Below, piece after piece: positions 5,263 through 7,522 of a stretch of 7,522 bases of DNA. Source of the DNA: SIG607 sp045592625 (GTDB taxonomy: Bacteria > Bacillota > Clostridia > Oscillospirales > Acutalibacteraceae); NCBI GenBank assembly GCA_045592625.1, contig JAZNVC010000011.1:1-7522 (forward strand), read 5' to 3'. The position numbers and the translations under genes are program-made. How positions within the stretch are numbered: the stretch's first letter is position 1; every line of letters starts with the position of its first letter. Under the pieces are notes generated by a model, which was given only the letters and a program-made list of their open reading frames with translations, ran no database searches and was not told the DNA's origin.

Positions 5263-6897
5263 ATGGCTTGGTATGACGAGGCGGTATTTTATCATATTTA
5301 TCCGCTGGGAATGACGGGTGCTCCGAAGCAAAATTCGTACGGTGAACCTATACACAGACTTAATACATTGTTACCGTGGATTTCTCATATAAAAGAAATT
5401 GGTTGCAACGCAATTTATATAGGACCGCTTTTTGAATCGGTGGGACACGGTTATGAAACTACGGATTATAAAAAACTGGACAGCAGACTGGGTACCAATG
5501 ATGATTTAACCAATTTTGTATCAGAATGTCATAAACAGGGAATCAGAGTGATATTAGATGGTGTTTTTAACCATACCGGTCGTGATTTTTTTGCATTTAA
5601 AGACATTAAACAGAACAGAGAAAATTCAAAGTACAAAGACTGGTATTGCAATGTTAATTTTTATGGTAACAACTCTTTTAACGACGGTTTCTCTTATGAA
5701 AACTGGGGCGGATATGACCTTCTGGTTAAACTGAATCAGCATAACCCAGAAGTTAAAGACTATATTTGCGACGTAATTCGTTTTTGGGTAAGTGAGTTTG
5801 ATATTGACGGAATTCGTCTTGACGCGGCAGATGTAATGGACTTTGATTATATGAAAGCCTTTCGCACAGTGGCAAACGAAGTTAAAAATGACTTTTGGCT
5901 TATGGGGGAGGTTATTCACGGTAATTATTCCCGATGGGCTAACGACGGAACACTTCACTCTGTAACAAACTATATGCTTCACAAGGCTTTATATTCCGCA
6001 CACAACGACCATAATTATTTTGAAATTGCACATACAATAAAATATGTAAGCGATATGGTTGGAAATCGCCTTAATCTTTATACATTTGTTGATAATCACG
6101 ATGTAGAACGTATTTATACAAAGCTAAAAAATAAATCGCATTTTGTGCCTGTGCACATTATGCTTTATACTTTACCTGGAATCCCGTCCATTTATTACGG
6201 CTCTGAGTTAGGTATTGAGGGCAAAAAAGAAGGCGGCTCCGACGACTCTTTAAGACCTGCAATTTTCTATGATGACTACAAAGATGCTATAAAAAACAAT
6301 CCTTGCACAAGGCTTATTGCTTGTCTTGGCAAAATTCGTCAAAGTATACCCGCCCTTTGCTATGGCGATTACAAGGAATTAACGTTACAGACCTCTTGTT
6401 TTGCCTATTCGAGAACCCTTGACGGTAAGTCGGTAATTATTGCAGTAAATAATGGCGATAATGATGTCAATTTTAACCTTCCTTGCAGCAATTGTTCTAA
6501 ATATATTGGTGTATTAACAGGTGAACAGGTATCTGTAAACAGCGGACACATAGATGTGAAGGTTTCTGCAAACTGCGGTGAAATCTGGATTCCCGAGGGC
6601 TTTGCAAATGAAAATTTTGTACCTGCAAAGACTGAAGCGGTAAAAGCAAATGAAACGAAAAAATTTGAAGATAAGCCCGAAGATTTAAAATATCAAATAA
6701 CAGAGCAAAAAAATACAGTAGAAAAAGTAAATATAGATGAAAACAAACCATATGAAGAAATGTCGGTGGAAGAACTTCAAGAAGCAATTTTGAAAAAAAT
6801 GAGAAAAAATGGTCCTGCAACCGATTATATGCTGGGCACAGTACGGGAAAATACACACCATGGCTCATTGCTTAATTGGATTAAAAGTTTTAACTAA
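5263..6897 (+). CDS. Cytoplasmic GH13 alpha-glucan hydrolase with conserved-looking C-terminal tail
   Basis: This 544-residue alpha-amylase superfamily enzyme probably hydrolyses alpha-1,4 (and perhaps alpha-1,6) links in maltodextrins inside the cell, as there is no signal peptide. All GH13 motifs are present: region I DGVFNH (99-104), region V VKLN (155-158), region II GIRLDAA with nucleophile D187, region III MGEVIHG with acid/base E216, and region IV FVDNHD with transition-state stabiliser D280. The VKLN motif and the opening YDEAVFYHIYPLG suggest the neopullulanase/cyclomaltodextrinase group, but the N-terminal starch-binding domain of that group is absent. A short beta C-domain (~365-445) is followed by a charged linker (~450-495) and a helical tail, EEMSVEELQEAILKKMRKNG then PATDYMLGTV. 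The start is ATG 5263, preceded by AGAGGTGG (5251-5258). An upstream in-frame ATG at 5218 would add 15 residues, has no ribosome binding site and sits almost on the predicted transcription start. Confidence 0.92.
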   Translation: MAWYDEAVFYHIYPLGMTGAPKQNSYGEPIHRLNTLLPWISHIKEIGCNAIYIGPLFESVGHGYETTDYKKLDSRLGTNDDLTNFVSECHKQGIRVILDGVFNHTGRDFFAFKDIKQNRENSKYKDWYCNVNFYGNNSFNDGFSYENWGGYDLLVKLNQHNPEVKDYICDVIRFWVSEFDIDGIRLDAADVMDFDYMKAFRTVANEVKNDFWLMGEVIHGNYSRWANDGTLHSVTNYMLHKALYSAHNDHNYFEIAHTIKYVSDMVGNRLNLYTFVDNHDVERIYTKLKNKSHFVPVHIMLYTLPGIPSIYYGSELGIEGKKEGGSDDSLRPAIFYDDYKDAIKNNPCTRLIACLGKIRQSIPALCYGDYKELTLQTSCFAYSRTLDGKSVIIAVNNGDNDVNFNLPCSNCSKYIGVLTGEQVSVNSGHIDVKVSANCGEIWIPEGFANENFVPAKTEAVKANETKKFEDKPEDLKYQITEQKNTVEKVNIDENKPYEEMSVEELQEAILKKMRKNGPATDYMLGTVRENTHHGSLLNWIKSFN

Positions 6898-6903
6898 AAA
6901 ATA

Positions 6904-6931
6904 TTGATTTTAATTCTATTTATGGTATAAT
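6904..6931 (+). promoter_or_regulatory. Extended -10 promoter of the small membrane protein gene
   Basis: TTGATT (6904-6909) and TATAAT (6926-6931) are 16 nt apart, with TGG just before the -10 (TGnTATAAT). Transcription from about 6938 gives a leader of some 22 nt. The gene is therefore transcribed separately from the GH13 gene, although only 62 nt separate them and no terminator is seen in between. Confidence 0.7.
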
Positions 6932-6959
6932 TAAGAAAAATATTATTGGGGGTTTTTTT

Positions 6960-7397
6960 ATGAATTATTTTAGCACTGTTACATTTTTTACTGTACTTGG
7001 CATTATTACTGCCGTTGCAGTAACAGTTTTGGCATTTATTTTCATTTTGCCTGAAAATAAACGTGCAAAATTACCTAAGTTTTTAAAAATTGTTAGCGAC
7101 ATATTAAATATGAAGCAACTCTTTATTGAGACTTTCTTCCGTGCAGTATACATTTTATCTACCTTTGCTTGTATCTTTGTCGGCGTATTTATGATTTTCG
7201 GTTTCGAGTCTTACGGCAGATATACACACTGGTACGGTGGCTATGGTCTTTTGATTGCTATTTTAGGACCTATCGTTGTGCGTATTATGTTTGAAGGAAT
7301 TATGATGTTTATTCTTCTTGTTAAGAACACAATTGAAATAAACAAAAAACTCAAAAACCAAAACAACGACGTTATTGAAGAAAAAATCGGCGAATAA
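6960..7397 (+). CDS. Small membrane protein, DUF4282-like
   Basis: This is a 145-residue integral membrane protein of unknown function. Hydrophobic segments lie at about residues 8-30, 62-81 and 95-121. Between the first two is a basic, amphipathic stretch (PENKRAKLPKFLKIVSDILN), and the C-terminal tail is Lys/Asn/Glu-rich and cytoplasmic. The pattern of a helix pair around a Gly-rich turn (GGYGLLIAILGPIVVRIMFE) followed by EINKKLK resembles DUF4282 membrane proteins, but it carries an extra N-terminal helix. This match is from memory of the pattern and unproven. The start is ATG 6960 with an unusual all-G ribosome binding site (TTGGGGGTT, 6946-6954) 7 nt upstream. The last 17 bases of the gene lie inside the palindrome 7381-7522, so the 3' end should be read with care. 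Confidence 0.78.
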   Translation: MNYFSTVTFFTVLGIITAVAVTVLAFIFILPENKRAKLPKFLKIVSDILNMKQLFIETFFRAVYILSTFACIFVGVFMIFGFESYGRYTHWYGGYGLLIAILGPIVVRIMFEGIMMFILLVKNTIEINKKLKNQNNDVIEEKIGE

Positions 7398-7522
7398 TTA
7401 AAAACAATAATCTTACATAAAAATAGAACTGCCGTTGGGAGAACACTTCATATGAAGTGTTCTCCCAACGGCAGTTCTATTTTTATGTAAGATTATTGTT
7501 TTTAATTATTCGCCGATTTTTT
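7381..7522. repeat. Perfect 142-bp palindrome at the window edge
   Basis: The sequence is its own reverse complement about the point between 7451 and 7452 (CTTCAT|ATGAAG). The arms are at least 71 nt, with no mismatch found and no spacer, and symmetry holds up to the last base. The left arm includes the final coding bases and stop of the small membrane protein gene; the right arm is therefore an inverted copy of that gene tail. Symmetry continuing out of a presumed terminator hairpin into coding sequence is typical of fold-back chimeras at contig ends. A true inverted duplication cannot be excluded. Confidence 0.9.
7422..7486 (+). terminator. Probable natural terminator hairpin within the palindrome
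   Basis: The inner arms AGAACTGCCGTTGGGAGAAC (starting at 7426) and their complement ending at 7478 form a long GC-richer stem. It is flanked by AAAAAT on the left and ATTTTTA on the right, about 25 nt past the stop codon. This is a credible terminator, unusually long and perfect, and may be the seed of the larger artificial palindrome. Confidence 0.55.

Noticed and set aside
5626..6868. Minus-strand open frames of about 120 codons opposite the GH13 gene (5626-5982 and 6497-6868).
   Set aside because: They lie entirely opposite a well-supported enzyme gene, have no ribosome binding sites that I could identify, and show low-complexity residues mirrored from the other strand.
7381..7522. The palindrome as a hairpin telomere of a linear replicon.
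   Set aside because: There is no protelomerase or replication gene, the neighbouring genes look chromosomal, and the symmetry simply continues into coding sequence. The fold-back artefact is simpler.

Overview
The window looks like chromosomal DNA of a low-GC anaerobic Clostridia-type Bacillota, probably a gut lineage. The evidence is a pyruvate phosphate dikinase close to the Clostridium type, AT-rich intergenic DNA with sigma-A type promoters, AGGAG-like ribosome binding sites, U-tract terminators, an intracellular GH13 glycosidase and a DUF4282-like membrane protein. No rRNA, tRNA or CRISPR array was seen.

Layout: (1) 1-924 is the 3' end of ppdK. (2) 932-5136 is bounded by two imperfect 30-nt inverted repeats (25/30 identical) that start 5'-TGTTA and end TAACA-3'. 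Inside lie a bidirectional terminator, a minus-strand XRE-type regulator, a divergent control region with a strong promoter over a 14-bp inverted-repeat operator, and a plus-strand operon. The operon encodes a zinc-ribbon/membrane-hairpin protein, an SPFH protein with a C-terminal SHOCT-like helix pair, and a four-helix membrane protein, and it ends in a terminator. After it comes a gene-free stretch with a good promoter and a purine-rich, possibly structured transcript that runs out through the right repeat. (3) 5137-6897 holds a terminator, a promoter and a cytoplasmic GH13 alpha-glucan hydrolase gene. (4) 6898-7397 is a small membrane protein gene with its own extended -10 promoter. (5) 7381-7522 is a perfect palindrome with 71-nt arms and no spacer. 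It runs back into the tail of the preceding gene and to the window edge, which is most easily explained as a fold-back assembly or amplification artefact seeded by a terminator hairpin.

The central hypothesis is that 932-5136 is a non-autonomous mobile cassette. It carries a regulator-controlled membrane module resembling the Bacillus subtilis YdjG-YdjI-YdjH set that works with PspA at the membrane, but has no transposase and no pspA. Removing it in silico would put the terminator at 5147-5173 about 17 nt after the ppdK stop codon, which fits an insertion between ppdK and its original terminator. No target-site duplication is visible, so this remains a hypothesis. ppdK and the GH13 enzyme are ordinary central-carbon and glucan metabolism and need have no functional link to the cassette.
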